Source: Cryobacterium sp. MP_M3 | GTDB taxonomy: Bacteria; Actinomycetota; Actinomycetes; Actinomycetales; Microbacteriaceae | Assembly (NCBI RefSeq): GCF_015752155.1 | Contig: NZ_JADOVI010000014.1 | Coordinates: 22,179-86,178 of the forward strand | Direction: 5' to 3' | DNA length: 64,000 bases | Shown here: piece after piece, positions 15,987-24,874 of the stretch | Layout: every line of letters starts with the position of its first letter | Numbering within the stretch: position 1 is the first letter of the stretch | Made by a program: the position numbers and the translations under genes | Notes under the pieces: model-generated | Told to the model about the DNA's origin: nothing | The model's input: the letters and a program-made list of their open reading frames with translations, nothing else | The model's database searches: none

Positions 15987-17426
15987 ATGAAACCCGCCTA
16001 CGTCGTCATGCTGGTGCTCGGAACGGTGTTCTCGCTGCTCGGATTGGGCATGCTGACCGGGGGCGTCGCCGCCACGGTGGCGAGTTCGCAGCAGGCGGAC
16101 AACGGTTTCTTCAGCGCGCCGCCCGCCTCATTCTCCGCCGACTCCTACGCGCTCACCTCGCCGAGACTGGACGTCGCCGGCACGTCCGGAATCCCGGCCG
16201 GTGTCGCCAGCATCCGTCTGGAGGCGACGAGCACGGGCGGCGACGTGTTCATCGGCATCGCACCGCAGGCCGAGGTGGACCGCTACCTCACGGCGGTGCA
16301 CCACACCGAACTCGTGGACGTGAGCGTCTCCCCGTTCCGCGCGGAGTACCGCGACGTCCCCGGTACGGCCCGGCCTGCCCTCCCCGGCGACCAGGGCTGG
16401 TGGAGCGTGTCAGCCACCGGGCCGGGAACGCAGCAGGTTGTCTGGGACGTCCAGCCCGGCACCTGGGCCGTTGTCGTGATGAACGCGGATGCGAGCCCCC
16501 GCGTGGCCGTGCAGCTGCGCGCCGGCGTGCGGCTGGGCCTGCTCGGGCCGCTCGCGATCGGGCTGGTGATCGCCGGCATCCTGCTGCTGCTGCTCGGAAT
16601 CGCGCTGGTCGTGCTCGGGGCCATCGGGCTCGGCCGGGGTACCCCGGTGCCGCCCGGTGGTGCGCCGGCCGGTATTGCGCCGCCCGGCCCGATGCAGCCC
16701 GGCCCGATGTCGGCGGCCGTCCCCCCGATCGACGAATGGCGCCCCTACCCGGCCCGGCTGACCGGGGAACCCGACCCCGTGCTGTCGCGGTGGCTGTGGC
16801 TGGTGAAGTGGTTCCTGGTCATTCCGCACCTGATCGTGCTGTTCTTCCTCTGGTGCGCCTTCTTCGTCACCACCATCGTGGCCGGCTTCGCGATCCTGTT
16901 CACCGGGCGGTACCCCGCGTCGCTGTTCACCTTCAACGTCGGCGTCCTGCGCTGGAACTGGCGGGTGGCGTTCTACTCCTACTCGGCCCTCGGAACCGAC
17001 CGGTATCCCCCGTTCACCCTCGCCACAACGGACTACCCGGCCGATCTCCAGGTCGACTATCCCGCGCGGCTGTCCAACGGACTGGTCCTCGTCAAGTGGT
17101 GGCTGCTGGCATTGCCGCACCTCCTGATCGTCGCGGTCATCACCGGCAGCACCTGGTCCTGGCGCACCCAACCGGCCGACTGGCCGGCGGGCGCCGGAAC
17201 CGCTGCCGTGACCGCGCCGTCCCTGATCGGGCTGCTCGTGCTGCTCTCGGGGTTGATCCTGCTCTTCACGGGTCGGCTGCGGCGCACCTTGTTCGACCTG
17301 ATTCTCGGCCTGAATCGCTGGGTGATCCGGGTCATGGTGTACACCTCGCTGATGCGGGACGACTACCCGCCGTTCCGGCTCGACCAGGGATCCGCCGACC
17401 CGCCGGCACCCGTGGCGCGGCCCTGA
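15987..17426 (+). CDS. DUF4389-type membrane protein
   Basis: A 479-aa protein. A first transmembrane helix (about residues 5-28) is followed by an extracytoplasmic region of about 150 residues, a second helix near 180-205 and a Pro/Gly-rich linker. The C-terminal half repeats a WxLWLVKWFLVIPHLIVLFFLW / VLVKWWLLALPHLLIV pattern with GRYP and YPPF motifs, as in DUF4389 proteins. Function is unknown, probably envelope related. GAGAGG 9 nt before ATG 15987 decides the start; the in-frame ATG at 15978 would overlap it. Confidence 0.75.
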   Translation: MKPAYVVMLVLGTVFSLLGLGMLTGGVAATVASSQQADNGFFSAPPASFSADSYALTSPRLDVAGTSGIPAGVASIRLEATSTGGDVFIGIAPQAEVDRYLTAVHHTELVDVSVSPFRAEYRDVPGTARPALPGDQGWWSVSATGPGTQQVVWDVQPGTWAVVVMNADASPRVAVQLRAGVRLGLLGPLAIGLVIAGILLLLLGIALVVLGAIGLGRGTPVPPGGAPAGIAPPGPMQPGPMSAAVPPIDEWRPYPARLTGEPDPVLSRWLWLVKWFLVIPHLIVLFFLWCAFFVTTIVAGFAILFTGRYPASLFTFNVGVLRWNWRVAFYSYSALGTDRYPPFTLATTDYPADLQVDYPARLSNGLVLVKWWLLALPHLLIVAVITGSTWSWRTQPADWPAGAGTAAVTAPSLIGLLVLLSGLILLFTGRLRRTLFDLILGLNRWVIRVMVYTSLMRDDYPPFRLDQGSADPPAPVARP

Positions 17427-17467
17427 TGCACGGCGGCGTGCGGCATCCTGCCCGGGCACCCGCGGCC

Positions 17468-17596
17468 ATGTTCCGGAGTTGGTTGCTCTGGGCCGGCCTG
17501 GGCGAGAGCGCCGGTTTCCTCGCCCCCGCGCCCGGCTGGACCCAGGCGGCGTCCTCCGCGGTCCGGTCCCGGCAGCAGGTCGAGTCGGCCCGATGA
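17468..17596 (+). other. Possible remnant or very short gene (42 codons) in the 17427-17694 gap
   Basis: In the 268-nt gap before the kinase gene, an ATG at 17468 opens 42 codons to a TGA at 17594-17596. It starts MFRSWLLWAGLGESAGFLAP, which looks like the first transmembrane segment of small actinobacterial membrane proteins with a GE..GF..PA motif, and then degenerates. No Shine-Dalgarno is seen. It may be a decayed membrane-protein gene; coding is unproven. Nothing else was recognised in the gap. Confidence 0.2.
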
Positions 17597-17694
17597 ACCA
17601 CAATCGCGGGAACCAGTGTCTCCCGATCACGAGAAAACCGGTTCGGGCCGGATATGGTGCTTCTTAGGGCATTACGAGGGGTAATCCAGGCGAC

Positions 17695-18864
17695 ATGCAA
17701 CGAATCTTCAAAGAGCGCGACCGCCTCCTGCGGAGAGCAGCCCGGCTGACCGGCCTGACCGGTTCCGTGGCGGTGCTGGTCGTGATGCTCGTGCCGGGCG
17801 GCCTCAGCCTGGGCCTGCTCGGCCGCTGCCTGCCGGTGCTCCTCCTCATGGTCGCCGGCCAGTACCTGCTCGGCCGGTCAGGCCGGATGCGCTGGGCCAT
17901 CCTGATCGTGCTCTGCGGCATCGGAATCGTCCTTCTGGTCGGCTTCTCCGGCCAGGGACCGTCTGGCCTGAACCTGGTTGAGGAGACCGTCATCGGCACC
18001 GTGGCCGCGACCGCGACGAGCTCCGTCGCACTCGTGCTGGTCGTCAGCACCCGCCGGCTGATCCTGCTGTTCGTCTCGTTCTCGGCCACCCTGGCCAGCG
18101 TCCTCGCCAGCACGATCACCTCCGCCGGGGCGATCGTCCCACTGGCCATCACGATCTGCGGCTGGTTCGCCGTGGCACTGGCGGGCTGGTGGGTTGCCCA
18201 AAGCGTGCCCCGGGTGATGCAACGCATCGCCGCGATCGGCCGGGCCCACCTGGCCGAACGACACGCCAGCGAACTGGAGGCGCAGCGCCGCCAGGACGCC
18301 AGGCTCCTGCACGACACCGTGCTCGCCACCCTCACCCTGCTCGCCCACTCCGGTGTCGGCGTCAGCCCCGCCGCCCTCCGCCAGCAGGCCGGCGACGATG
18401 CCCGGCTGTTGCGGCAGTTGCGCCTGGGCGGCCTGCCGACACCACGTCGCTCCGGCGTGTACACCCTCGAGCCGGCCACGGAGTCGACCCTGGGCAGCAC
18501 CCTGGAATCGGTGAAGCAGCGCTTCGGCCGGATGGGACTGGAGGTGGACTGGCACGGCAGCGGGCAGGTGCTGCTGCCCAGCGATGTCCTCGACTCGTTC
18601 CTGCTCGCGCTGGGCGAGTGCCTGGAAAACGTGCGCCGCCACGCCGGGGTCGACCGGGCCGACGTCACGATCTCGGATGACGACACCACCGTGCGCGCCA
18701 TGGTCACCGACGCCGGCGTCGGCTTCGACCTGCTCGGAGTGAGCGCCGAACGGCTCGGCTTCGCCGAATCCGTCGTGGCCCGGCTGCGAGACGTCGGCGG
18801 CAACGCCAGGTTGTTCTCCTCCCCCGGTTCCGGCACGACCGTGGTGCTTGAGGTGCCGAAGTGA
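17695..18864 (+). CDS. Sensor histidine kinase, NarL-partner type
   Basis: A 389-aa protein. About five or six membrane segments lie between residues 20 and 180, followed by a HisKA_3-like dimerisation region with the candidate phospho-acceptor in LLHDTVLATLTLLAH near residue 203. A C-terminal ATPase domain follows, with an N-box in ECLENVRRHAG and GVGFD and GSGTTVVLEV near the end. The ATPase domain is small. It overlaps the next membrane-protein gene by 4 nt and a LuxR-type regulator follows, giving a three-gene set. The sensed signal is unknown. Confidence 0.82.
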   Translation: MQRIFKERDRLLRRAARLTGLTGSVAVLVVMLVPGGLSLGLLGRCLPVLLLMVAGQYLLGRSGRMRWAILIVLCGIGIVLLVGFSGQGPSGLNLVEETVIGTVAATATSSVALVLVVSTRRLILLFVSFSATLASVLASTITSAGAIVPLAITICGWFAVALAGWWVAQSVPRVMQRIAAIGRAHLAERHASELEAQRRQDARLLHDTVLATLTLLAHSGVGVSPAALRQQAGDDARLLRQLRLGGLPTPRRSGVYTLEPATESTLGSTLESVKQRFGRMGLEVDWHGSGQVLLPSDVLDSFLLALGECLENVRRHAGVDRADVTISDDDTTVRAMVTDAGVGFDLLGVSAERLGFAESVVARLRDVGGNARLFSSPGSGTTVVLEVPK

Positions 18865-20153
18865 TCGGCCCTGATCTCGTCGACGTCCCGCTGGGCGACC
18901 TCGGGGCCGCCGGGGTCAGCCGGAAGGATCTGCGCCAGAAGGAGGTCCAGGAGCGCCAGGACCGCCGGCGCACCTTCCGCCGGCCGGAGCGCACCGTCAA
19001 GACGACCCGCGCGAACCAGAGCGGCCTGGGCGGCCGCCACCTGGGCATCGGCCTGTCCTTCAGCGGCGGGTTCATCGCCCTGTTCCTGTTCTGGCGCTTC
19101 ATGATCCAATGGTTCGACTATCCGAACCCCCTGCCGAGCCTGGCGGCCTGGACGCTGCTGATGGCGACAACGGCGCTCGCCCTGGTCACCGTGCAGCGGC
19201 TGTCGGCGCGGATGCCCGACTGGCTGTTCGCCGCGGCGCTGGTCAGCGGCAGCGTCGTGGTCGTGCTCGACCTGGCCGGTTCACGAGGACAGGGCGGGTC
19301 GGAGGTGTACCCGACCGCGGCGGCGGCCGTCGGTTCGCTGCTGATCGCCCTCGTCACGGTGCGCCGCGGTCGCGACGTCATCACATCGGCCGTCGTGCTG
19401 GCCGCCGTCCTGTTCGTCGGCGCCGTCACCGAGTCCCGCCCCGACCCGCTCACCCTCGCACCGGAACTGCTGGCGATCGGCCTGGCCATCATGCCTCCGC
19501 TGCTCGGAGTCGCGATCGTGCGTTCCTTCCGCCGGATGGCCCAGCGGGAACTCGACCTGGTGCTCGTGCAGAGCACCGTCTCCCAACCGCAGTTCGCGGT
19601 GGGCATGCTCGCCTCCGAGGAACTCGCGCGGATCGACCTCGATGCGGAAACCCTTCTCGACGACGTCGCCCAGGGCCGGACCGCGCTTCCGCTCAGCGCC
19701 GACAAGTCGACGACGGCCTCCACGCTCGCCACCCAGCTGCGCCTGCACCTGATCCAGGGCCGGCGCGAAACCTGGCTCCACCATGCGATCACGGAATCGG
19801 AGTTCCTCGGCCCTTCCGTCAACCTGCACGATCCCGCCGGCCTCGCCGGGCTGCTCGACCCGGCCCAGCGCGACGCGCTGCTCCGCACGATTTGGCTCCT
19901 GATCAGCGACACGACCCGCGCCGAGGCCGCAGTTTCGCTCTCCCTCGGCCCGATCCGGCCCACCCACGGCGTGCGAGCCCGCCAGAAGTTACGATTTCCA
20001 ATCGAATTGACCACGACGGGTGTGCCACGGCGGCGTGTGGACCCCGAGACGTGGCAAGCTATCCGAGTAGTCGGTCCTCACATCGATTCGACCCGGGACG
20101 GAAGTCTCCGGGTGGAGATCGAGTGCAGTATCGACAATCCCGCGGATGCTTAA
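18861..20153 (+). CDS. Membrane protein of unknown function in a two-component locus
   Basis: A 430-aa protein starting with GTG overlapping the kinase stop (GTGA). An N-terminal Arg/Lys-rich stretch (residues 20-55) is followed by about six hydrophobic segments (60-225) and a soluble C-terminal half of about 200 residues. That half starts QRELDLVLVQSTVSQPQF after the last helix, where a kinase would have its dimerisation helix, but I see no His-box or ATPase motifs. It may be a degenerate, kinase-like accessory sensor; I do not recognise the family. Confidence 0.6.
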   Translation: MIGPDLVDVPLGDLGAAGVSRKDLRQKEVQERQDRRRTFRRPERTVKTTRANQSGLGGRHLGIGLSFSGGFIALFLFWRFMIQWFDYPNPLPSLAAWTLLMATTALALVTVQRLSARMPDWLFAAALVSGSVVVVLDLAGSRGQGGSEVYPTAAAAVGSLLIALVTVRRGRDVITSAVVLAAVLFVGAVTESRPDPLTLAPELLAIGLAIMPPLLGVAIVRSFRRMAQRELDLVLVQSTVSQPQFAVGMLASEELARIDLDAETLLDDVAQGRTALPLSADKSTTASTLATQLRLHLIQGRRETWLHHAITESEFLGPSVNLHDPAGLAGLLDPAQRDALLRTIWLLISDTTRAEAAVSLSLGPIRPTHGVRARQKLRFPIELTTTGVPRRRVDPETWQAIRVVGPHIDSTRDGSLRVEIECSIDNPADA

Positions 20154-20159
20154 GGTCTG

Positions 20160-20183
20160 CGACGGAGAGCCGTCGGGCTTTTT
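20160..20183 (+). terminator. Rho-independent-type terminator between membrane-protein and regulator genes
   Basis: CGACGG (20160-20165), loop AGAG, CCGTCG (20170-20175) are followed by GGCTTTTT. It lies 7 nt after the stop and 31 nt before the regulator start, so the regulator may depend on read-through or its own promoter. Confidence 0.65.
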
Positions 20184-20213
20184 GGTCGGGTGCAAAGGCA
20201 GTAGGAGGCAGCA

Positions 20214-20900
20214 GTGACGAACATGACAATGACGAATATCGCAGTGCCGAGCAGGGAGCATCCCATCAGGCTGGCCCTGGTCGACGATCACCGGATGCTC
20301 CTCGGCGCCCTGACCGAGTGGATCAGGGGGGCTGCAGACGACATCAACATGGTCGCCGCCGTCACGACCTGGCCGGAGCTGCTGACCCACCCCGAATTCC
20401 CCGTCGACGTCGTTCTCCTCGACCTCGACCTCAAGGACAACATCCCCGTCTCCTTGAAGATCTCCACCCTCAAGACCGCGGGCGTCAAGACGGTGTTGAT
20501 GAGCACCTATTCCGAGCCCGGCCTGGTGCGCGAAGCGCTGGCGGCCGGCGCGCTCGGCTACCTCGTCAAGAGCGAGGAAGCGAACATGATCGTCGAGGCG
20601 ATCCGCGCGGCCTACGACGGCGAGTCCTACATCTCCGCCGAGCTGGACGAGGCGCTGAGCGCCGGCACCAGCGGCGGCTCCCCCCGGCTGAGCGCCCAGG
20701 AGCGCCGGGTGATGGCCCTGTACGGCGCGGGCGAGCCGGTCAAGGCCGTGGCCCACCAGCTCGGCATCTCCGAGGAGACCGCGAAGTCCTACCTCAAGCG
20801 GATCCGCGAGAAGTACCGCCTCGCCGGGTTCGACGTCGGCACGAAGGTGGCCCTGCGCAAGCGCGCCATCCACGACGGCATCCTCCTGCAGACCGACTAG
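20214..20900 (+). CDS. LuxR/NarL-family response regulator
   Basis: A 228-aa protein. The receiver domain has acidic residues in ALVDDHRM, a phospho-acceptor Asp in VVLLDLDLKD (about residue 66) and a conserved Lys in GYLVKSEEA. The C-terminal LuxR HTH (about 155-215) contains LSAQERRVMALYGAGEPVKAV and ISEETAKSYLKRIREKY. Start GTG 20214 has GGAGG upstream. It is probably phosphorylated by the kinase encoded 1.3 kb upstream. The target genes are unknown; the adjacent minus-strand MFS gene is one candidate. Confidence 0.88.
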   Translation: MTNMTMTNIAVPSREHPIRLALVDDHRMLLGALTEWIRGAADDINMVAAVTTWPELLTHPEFPVDVVLLDLDLKDNIPVSLKISTLKTAGVKTVLMSTYSEPGLVREALAAGALGYLVKSEEANMIVEAIRAAYDGESYISAELDEALSAGTSGGSPRLSAQERRVMALYGAGEPVKAVAHQLGISEETAKSYLKRIREKYRLAGFDVGTKVALRKRAIHDGILLQTD

Positions 20901-20945
20901 ACCTGCCCGCAGTCACCTGCTGGCCGGGACGATCACGGCGTCCGG

Positions 20946-22217
20946 CTATCCGACGACGGTGATCGCCTCGGTGCCGTAGGGCACGTGCAGCCCGTTGCGG
21001 CGCCTGGACCTGTCGATCGCGAAGGTGACGAAGGTCAGGGCCATGCCCAGCGCACTCAGCCCCAGTCCGATCCAGACGGGGGCGAGGTAGCCGAGGCCGC
21101 CCGCGATCGCCACCCCGCCGAGGAAGGCTCCGAGCGCGTTGCCGATGTTCAACGCCGAGTGGTTGAGGGCGGCGGCGATCGACTGGCTGTCGTGGGAGAC
21201 GTCCATCAGCCGCGCCTGGATCGCGGGCGAGAGCGCCGCCGCCGCCGCGCCGACCAGGAACACCCCGATCAGCAGGCCGGGCACGAATCGGGCCGACAGG
21301 GCCAGCCCGGCCAGCGCCACCAGCATCACGCCGAAGAACCAGTACATCGTGCGGCGCACGCTGCGGTCGGCCAGGACCCCGCCGGCCAGGTTGCCGATCG
21401 TCATTCCCAGGCCGATCACGACGAGCACGAGCGGGACCGACGCAGCGGAGAGCCCCGTGACCTCGATCACGAGCGGGGCGACGTAGGTGTACACGGCGAA
21501 CAGCCCGCCGAACCCGATCGCACCGATCGAGAGCGCGAACCAGACCTGGAGCCGGCCGAACGCGCGCAGCTCGCTCCTCATGGTGGCACCGAGGTTGCCG
21601 GCCTGGAACGGGACCAGCAGGGCGACCGCCAGGAAGGTGGCCGCGAACACCGCGGCCACGACCAGGTAGGCCACCCGCCAGCCCGAGGCCTGACCGAGCC
21701 AGGTGATCAGCGGGACCCCGATCACATTGGCGATCGTGAGACCGCTGAGCACCAGGGCGACGCCGCGGGCGCGCTTCCCCGGACCCATCAGGTCGGCGGC
21801 GACCAGCGAGGCGATCCCGAAGTAGGCTCCGTGCGGCAGAGCGGCGACGAAGCGGGCCGCCAGGACCAGCCCGAAGGTGGGCAGCAGCGCCGACGCGATG
21901 GTGCTGAGGGTGAAGGCGGCCAGGAGCGCCAGCAGGAGCCGCTTCCGCGGCCATCGGGCCGCGGCGGCGGCGATCGTCGGCGCGCCGACGACGACCCCGA
22001 GGGCATACGCGGAGATGAGCCAGCCTGCCTGGGCGTTGGCGGCATCCGGGGCCGCGGCGTAGAGGCCGGGCAGCAGATCCTGGGCCAGGTTCGGCAACAG
22101 GCCCATGGCGACGAACTCGGTCGACCCGATCCCGAACCCGCCGAGGGCCAGGGCGAGGAGGGCGAAACGGATGCGGGTCGGCGACAGCGTCGTCGACCCC
22201 GGGCGAGGTGAAGGCAT
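20946..22217 (-). CDS. MFS transporter, DHA1 (drug:H+ antiporter) type
   Basis: A 423-aa protein with 12 predicted helices. The family motifs are ALGGFGIGSTEFVAMGLLP in TM1 and an ARWPRKRLLL loop after TM2. It resembles CmlR/AraJ/YdhP-type exporters of drugs or sugars; the substrate is not predictable. A TAGTCT hexamer ends 7 nt before the ATG, so it may be leaderless and transcribed separately, although the DUF77 gene stops 11 nt upstream. Confidence 0.88.
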   Translation of the reverse strand: MPSPRPGSTTLSPTRIRFALLALALGGFGIGSTEFVAMGLLPNLAQDLLPGLYAAAPDAANAQAGWLISAYALGVVVGAPTIAAAAARWPRKRLLLALLAAFTLSTIASALLPTFGLVLAARFVAALPHGAYFGIASLVAADLMGPGKRARGVALVLSGLTIANVIGVPLITWLGQASGWRVAYLVVAAVFAATFLAVALLVPFQAGNLGATMRSELRAFGRLQVWFALSIGAIGFGGLFAVYTYVAPLVIEVTGLSAASVPLVLVVIGLGMTIGNLAGGVLADRSVRRTMYWFFGVMLVALAGLALSARFVPGLLIGVFLVGAAAAALSPAIQARLMDVSHDSQSIAAALNHSALNIGNALGAFLGGVAIAGGLGYLAPVWIGLGLSALGMALTFVTFAIDRSRRRNGLHVPYGTEAITVVG

Positions 22218-22224
22218 GCGATCC

Positions 22225-22230
22225 AGACTA
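22225..22230 (-). promoter_or_regulatory. Candidate -10 (TAGTCT) of the MFS gene, overlapping the DUF77 stop codon
   Basis: TAGTCT ends 7 nt before the MFS ATG. Its TAG is the stop codon of the upstream DUF77 gene (22228-22230). No -35 box is evident. Confidence 0.35.
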
Positions 22231-22563
22231 TGGCCCCGTGGCGCCGGTGGGCGGCGCTGGTGCGGCCTCCAGGGCAGCCTCGAGCCGCTCGACCTTGCTC
22301 GTCAGCTCGCCGGTCCGGCCCGGCCGGATGTCCGCCTTCAGCACCAGGGACACCCGCGGCCCCCAGGCGCCGACGGCTTCGGTCGCCGCCTTGACCACGG
22401 CGAACACCTCGTCCCAGTCGCCCTCGATGGTCGTGAACATCGAGTCGGTGTGGTTGGGCAGGCCGGAGTCGCGCACGACCCGCACCGCTGCGGCGACGGC
22501 GTTGTGCACCGAGCCGTCCGGGTCGTGGCCGCCGGATGGTGCGACCGAGAATGCGACGAGCAT
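22228..22563 (-). CDS. DUF77 (MTH1187/YkoF-like) thiamine-binding-type protein
   Basis: A 111-aa protein. The start [31 protein letters not shown] in the middle and [14 protein letters not shown] match the small ferredoxin-like MTH1187/UPF0045 family. Some members bind thiamine or its pyrimidine moiety. The final 20 residues are Ala/Pro-rich. It lies between the mannosyltransferase-like gene (28 nt upstream) and the MFS gene. No thiamine genes are nearby, so its role is open. Confidence 0.8.
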   Translation of the reverse strand: MLVAFSVAPSGGHDPDGSVHNAVAAAVRVVRDSGLPNHTDSMFTTIEGDWDEVFAVVKAATEAVGAWGPRVSLVLKADIRPGRTGELTSKVERLEAALEAAPAPPTGATGP

Positions 22564-22591
22564 GGGTTCTCCTTGTGATTGGTGGCGCGGG

Positions 22592-23869
22592 TCACTGCGG
22601 GGCGGCCGAGCGCCACACCTGCCTCAGCGCCCAGCCGAGCAGCACGACCTCGAGCAGGTTGCGCGCCGTCAGCACCAGCACCATGACCGGATCGGCGACG
22701 AGCAGCCACCCGTACAGGTAAGGGTAGACGAGCTGGGTGAGCCCGGCGATGACCAGGACGAGCACGGCCGGCAGCCGCCACTCGCGTGTCCGCACGAGCA
22801 GGCCGAGGATGACCGGCGCGGCGAGCCAGCCGACGAACTGCGGCGACCCGACCTTGTTCGCCAGGATCAGGGTCAGCACCAACGCCAGCACCAACGCAGG
22901 GTACAGCCGGTCCCAGGCGGCTCCCCGGCGAGCGACCTGCCAGCCGAGCAGGAGCACGCCGGCCACCGCGATCACGAGCAGCGGGGTCATCAGGGCGATC
23001 GCGACGCCGGTGCCCGGGCCGATGACCTGGTAGGTGAGGATCTGCCGGTCGTAGTAGACGAAGGTTCCCGGCAGGCGCAGGGCCGCCTGCCACATCCAGA
23101 TCCCGCCGACCGGGGATTCGATCTGGATGCCCCGGTTCGTCTGCTCGGTCACGAAGCTGAACACGTTCGATCCGCTGCCGAGGCTCAGCGCGGCACCGAC
23201 GATGACCGCACTGGTGCCGGCCATCGCCAGGGCCACCTGCCGGCGCCGTTTCGACACCACCACGAGCGCCGCGACCAGGGCGATCGGCCAGATCTTCACC
23301 CAGGTGGCAACGGTGAGCAGCACGGTGGCAACGAGCGGCCGCGCGCGCACCCAGAGCACGGCGACGATCACGAGCGAGGCGGTGACGGCGTCGATCCGGG
23401 CGAGGGCGATCGGGCCGAGCAGCACGAGGAACGCCAGCCACCAGCCGGCGGCCCGGAGCGCGCGACGGTCCCGGCCGCGCCCGAGCAGGAAGGCGAACGC
23501 GGCCGCGTCGAGCAGGGTCACGATGCCCAGCCAGGTTGCCACGTAGAGAGCGGGACCGAAGGCGAGGGAGGCGAAGATCGGCACGACCGCGAGGATCGGA
23601 TAGACGAAGGGCGTGTCGATGCCGACGACCGAGGTGCCGGCCGCGGCGTCGGTGGCCCAGCCGAAGTAGACCTTCTGCACGTCACCGAGCGGCCAGCCCG
23701 GAGCGAGAACGCAGAGCAGCACCAGCGCAAGGTGCACGAGGATGAAGCCGGCCCAGAGCATCGCCCGCGGCGCGGCCCCGAGGCGGGCTGCGAGCGTCGC
23801 CCCGCGCGGCCCCGGCGTCGGCGCAGGCTGCGGCTCGGGCATCGGCTCGCGGGCGACGGGATCAGGCAC
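22592..23869 (-). CDS. GT87-like polyprenyl-phosphate mannosyltransferase / DUF2029 membrane protein
   Basis: A 425-aa protein with 10-11 hydrophobic segments. An acidic motif follows the first helix ([16 protein letters not shown]), and [15 protein letters not shown] and [11 protein letters not shown] are features of the GT-C fold DUF2029 mannosyltransferases (PimE-like) of actinobacteria. These transfer mannose from polyprenyl-phosphomannose to lipid or glycan acceptors on the outer face of the membrane. GTG 23869 with GGAAGG 6 nt upstream is preferred over the internal ATG at 23842. Confidence 0.75.
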   Translation of the reverse strand: MPDPVAREPMPEPQPAPTPGPRGATLAARLGAAPRAMLWAGFILVHLALVLLCVLAPGWPLGDVQKVYFGWATDAAAGTSVVGIDTPFVYPILAVVPIFASLAFGPALYVATWLGIVTLLDAAAFAFLLGRGRDRRALRAAGWWLAFLVLLGPIALARIDAVTASLVIVAVLWVRARPLVATVLLTVATWVKIWPIALVAALVVVSKRRRQVALAMAGTSAVIVGAALSLGSGSNVFSFVTEQTNRGIQIESPVGGIWMWQAALRLPGTFVYYDRQILTYQVIGPGTGVAIALMTPLLVIAVAGVLLLGWQVARRGAAWDRLYPALVLALVLTLILANKVGSPQFVGWLAAPVILGLLVRTREWRLPAVLVLVIAGLTQLVYPYLYGWLLVADPVMVLVLTARNLLEVVLLGWALRQVWRSAAPQ

Positions 23870-23922
23870 GGTCAACCTTCCCACAATGGAGTGCCCCAGC
23901 GGGTGCTGTCCGGTCGCCCTGA

Positions 23923-24801
23923 TCAGGCGGGCGCGGCCGCGCGACGGCCGCCGGAGGTCGGCGCCAGGAGGGCGGCGATCGTGGCGGGAACGGACTCGGC
24001 CAGATCGAGGGCGGTGATCGGACCGCCGTCCGACGCTCGACCGGCGGCGAGCGCGTGCACCAGGGCCGCGGTCGCGGCAAGGGCGACGAGGGCGTCGGCA
24101 TCCGTGTCGATGGCGGCGGAATGCGTGGCCAGCAGTGCGCCGAGGATGCCGGCCAGCACGTCCCCTGAACCGGCCGTCGCCAGCCAGGCCGGCGCCCCGG
24201 TGACGCGGAGGCGGGAGCCGGCCGGCGAGGCGACGAAGGTGACGGAGCCCTTGAGCAGCACTGTGACGCCGAGGTCGGTCGCGGCACGGCCGGCCCACTC
24301 CCCCGGTGCTGCGGCGATCTCCGCCGCGGTCACCGGTTTTCCACGCCGGCTGAGCAGCCCCGCCAGTTCCCGGAAGTGCGGGGTGACCACGGTGGGGCCG
24401 GTGGCGTGCGCGACGAGGTCGAGCACGCCCGCGTCGCACACCGTCGGCAGCCCGGCCGCGAGGGCCTCGACCAGGGCAGTGGCGGTCGCGTCGTCGCGGG
24501 AGGCGGCATCCATCCCGGAACCGAGCAGCCACGCCTGCACCCGGCCGGGAACGGTGACGACCTCCGGCCGGCGCTGGAGCACGAGGTTCGATGCCCGGCG
24601 CGGTCCCAGATAGCGCACCATGCCCACGCCGGTGCGCGCGGCAGCCTCGACCCCGAGCACCGCAGCGCCCGGGTACTGCTTCGACCCGGTGCGCACGCCG
24701 AGCACGCCGCGACTGTATTTGTCGTCGACCGGCTGGGGAACATCGATCCAGGCCCGTGCATGCCGCTCGTCCCACTCCAGCCAGTCCCGCGGTTCGCCCA
24801 T
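23923..24801 (-). CDS. nnrD: ADP-dependent (S)-NAD(P)H-hydrate dehydratase
   Basis: A 292-aa ribokinase-like CARKD-family enzyme. KYSRGVLGVRTGSKQYPGAA near residue 28 and the anion hole/catalytic motif TAGSGDVLAGILGALLA near 225-241 are diagnostic. It repairs hydrated NAD(P)H using ADP. The fused epimerase domain (NnrE) found in some bacteria is absent here. A TATCGT hexamer ends 6 nt before the ATG. It is divergent from the OYE gene; both concern flavin or nicotinamide redox chemistry, but a link is not shown. Confidence 0.9.
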   Translation of the reverse strand: MGEPRDWLEWDERHARAWIDVPQPVDDKYSRGVLGVRTGSKQYPGAAVLGVEAAARTGVGMVRYLGPRRASNLVLQRRPEVVTVPGRVQAWLLGSGMDAASRDDATATALVEALAAGLPTVCDAGVLDLVAHATGPTVVTPHFRELAGLLSRRGKPVTAAEIAAAPGEWAGRAATDLGVTVLLKGSVTFVASPAGSRLRVTGAPAWLATAGSGDVLAGILGALLATHSAAIDTDADALVALAATAALVHALAAGRASDGGPITALDLAESVPATIAALLAPTSGGRRAAAPA

Positions 24802-24807
24802 GCACTC

Positions 24808-24813
24808 ACGATA
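24808..24813 (-). promoter_or_regulatory. Candidate -10 (TATCGT) for leaderless nnrD
   Basis: TATCGT on the minus strand ends 6 nt before the nnrD ATG, with no ribosome-binding site between. No -35 box was recognised. Confidence 0.4.
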
Positions 24814-24874
24814 GGTTGTTTCGGAGAGATCCGGGCCGTCAGATCGGGCGGCCGCACCGATACTGGGGGACCCC

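Noticed and set aside
22208..24613. Long plus-strand frame opposite DUF77, GT87-like and nnrD genes
   Set aside because: Antisense shadow; product is Arg/Pro/His-rich without motifs.
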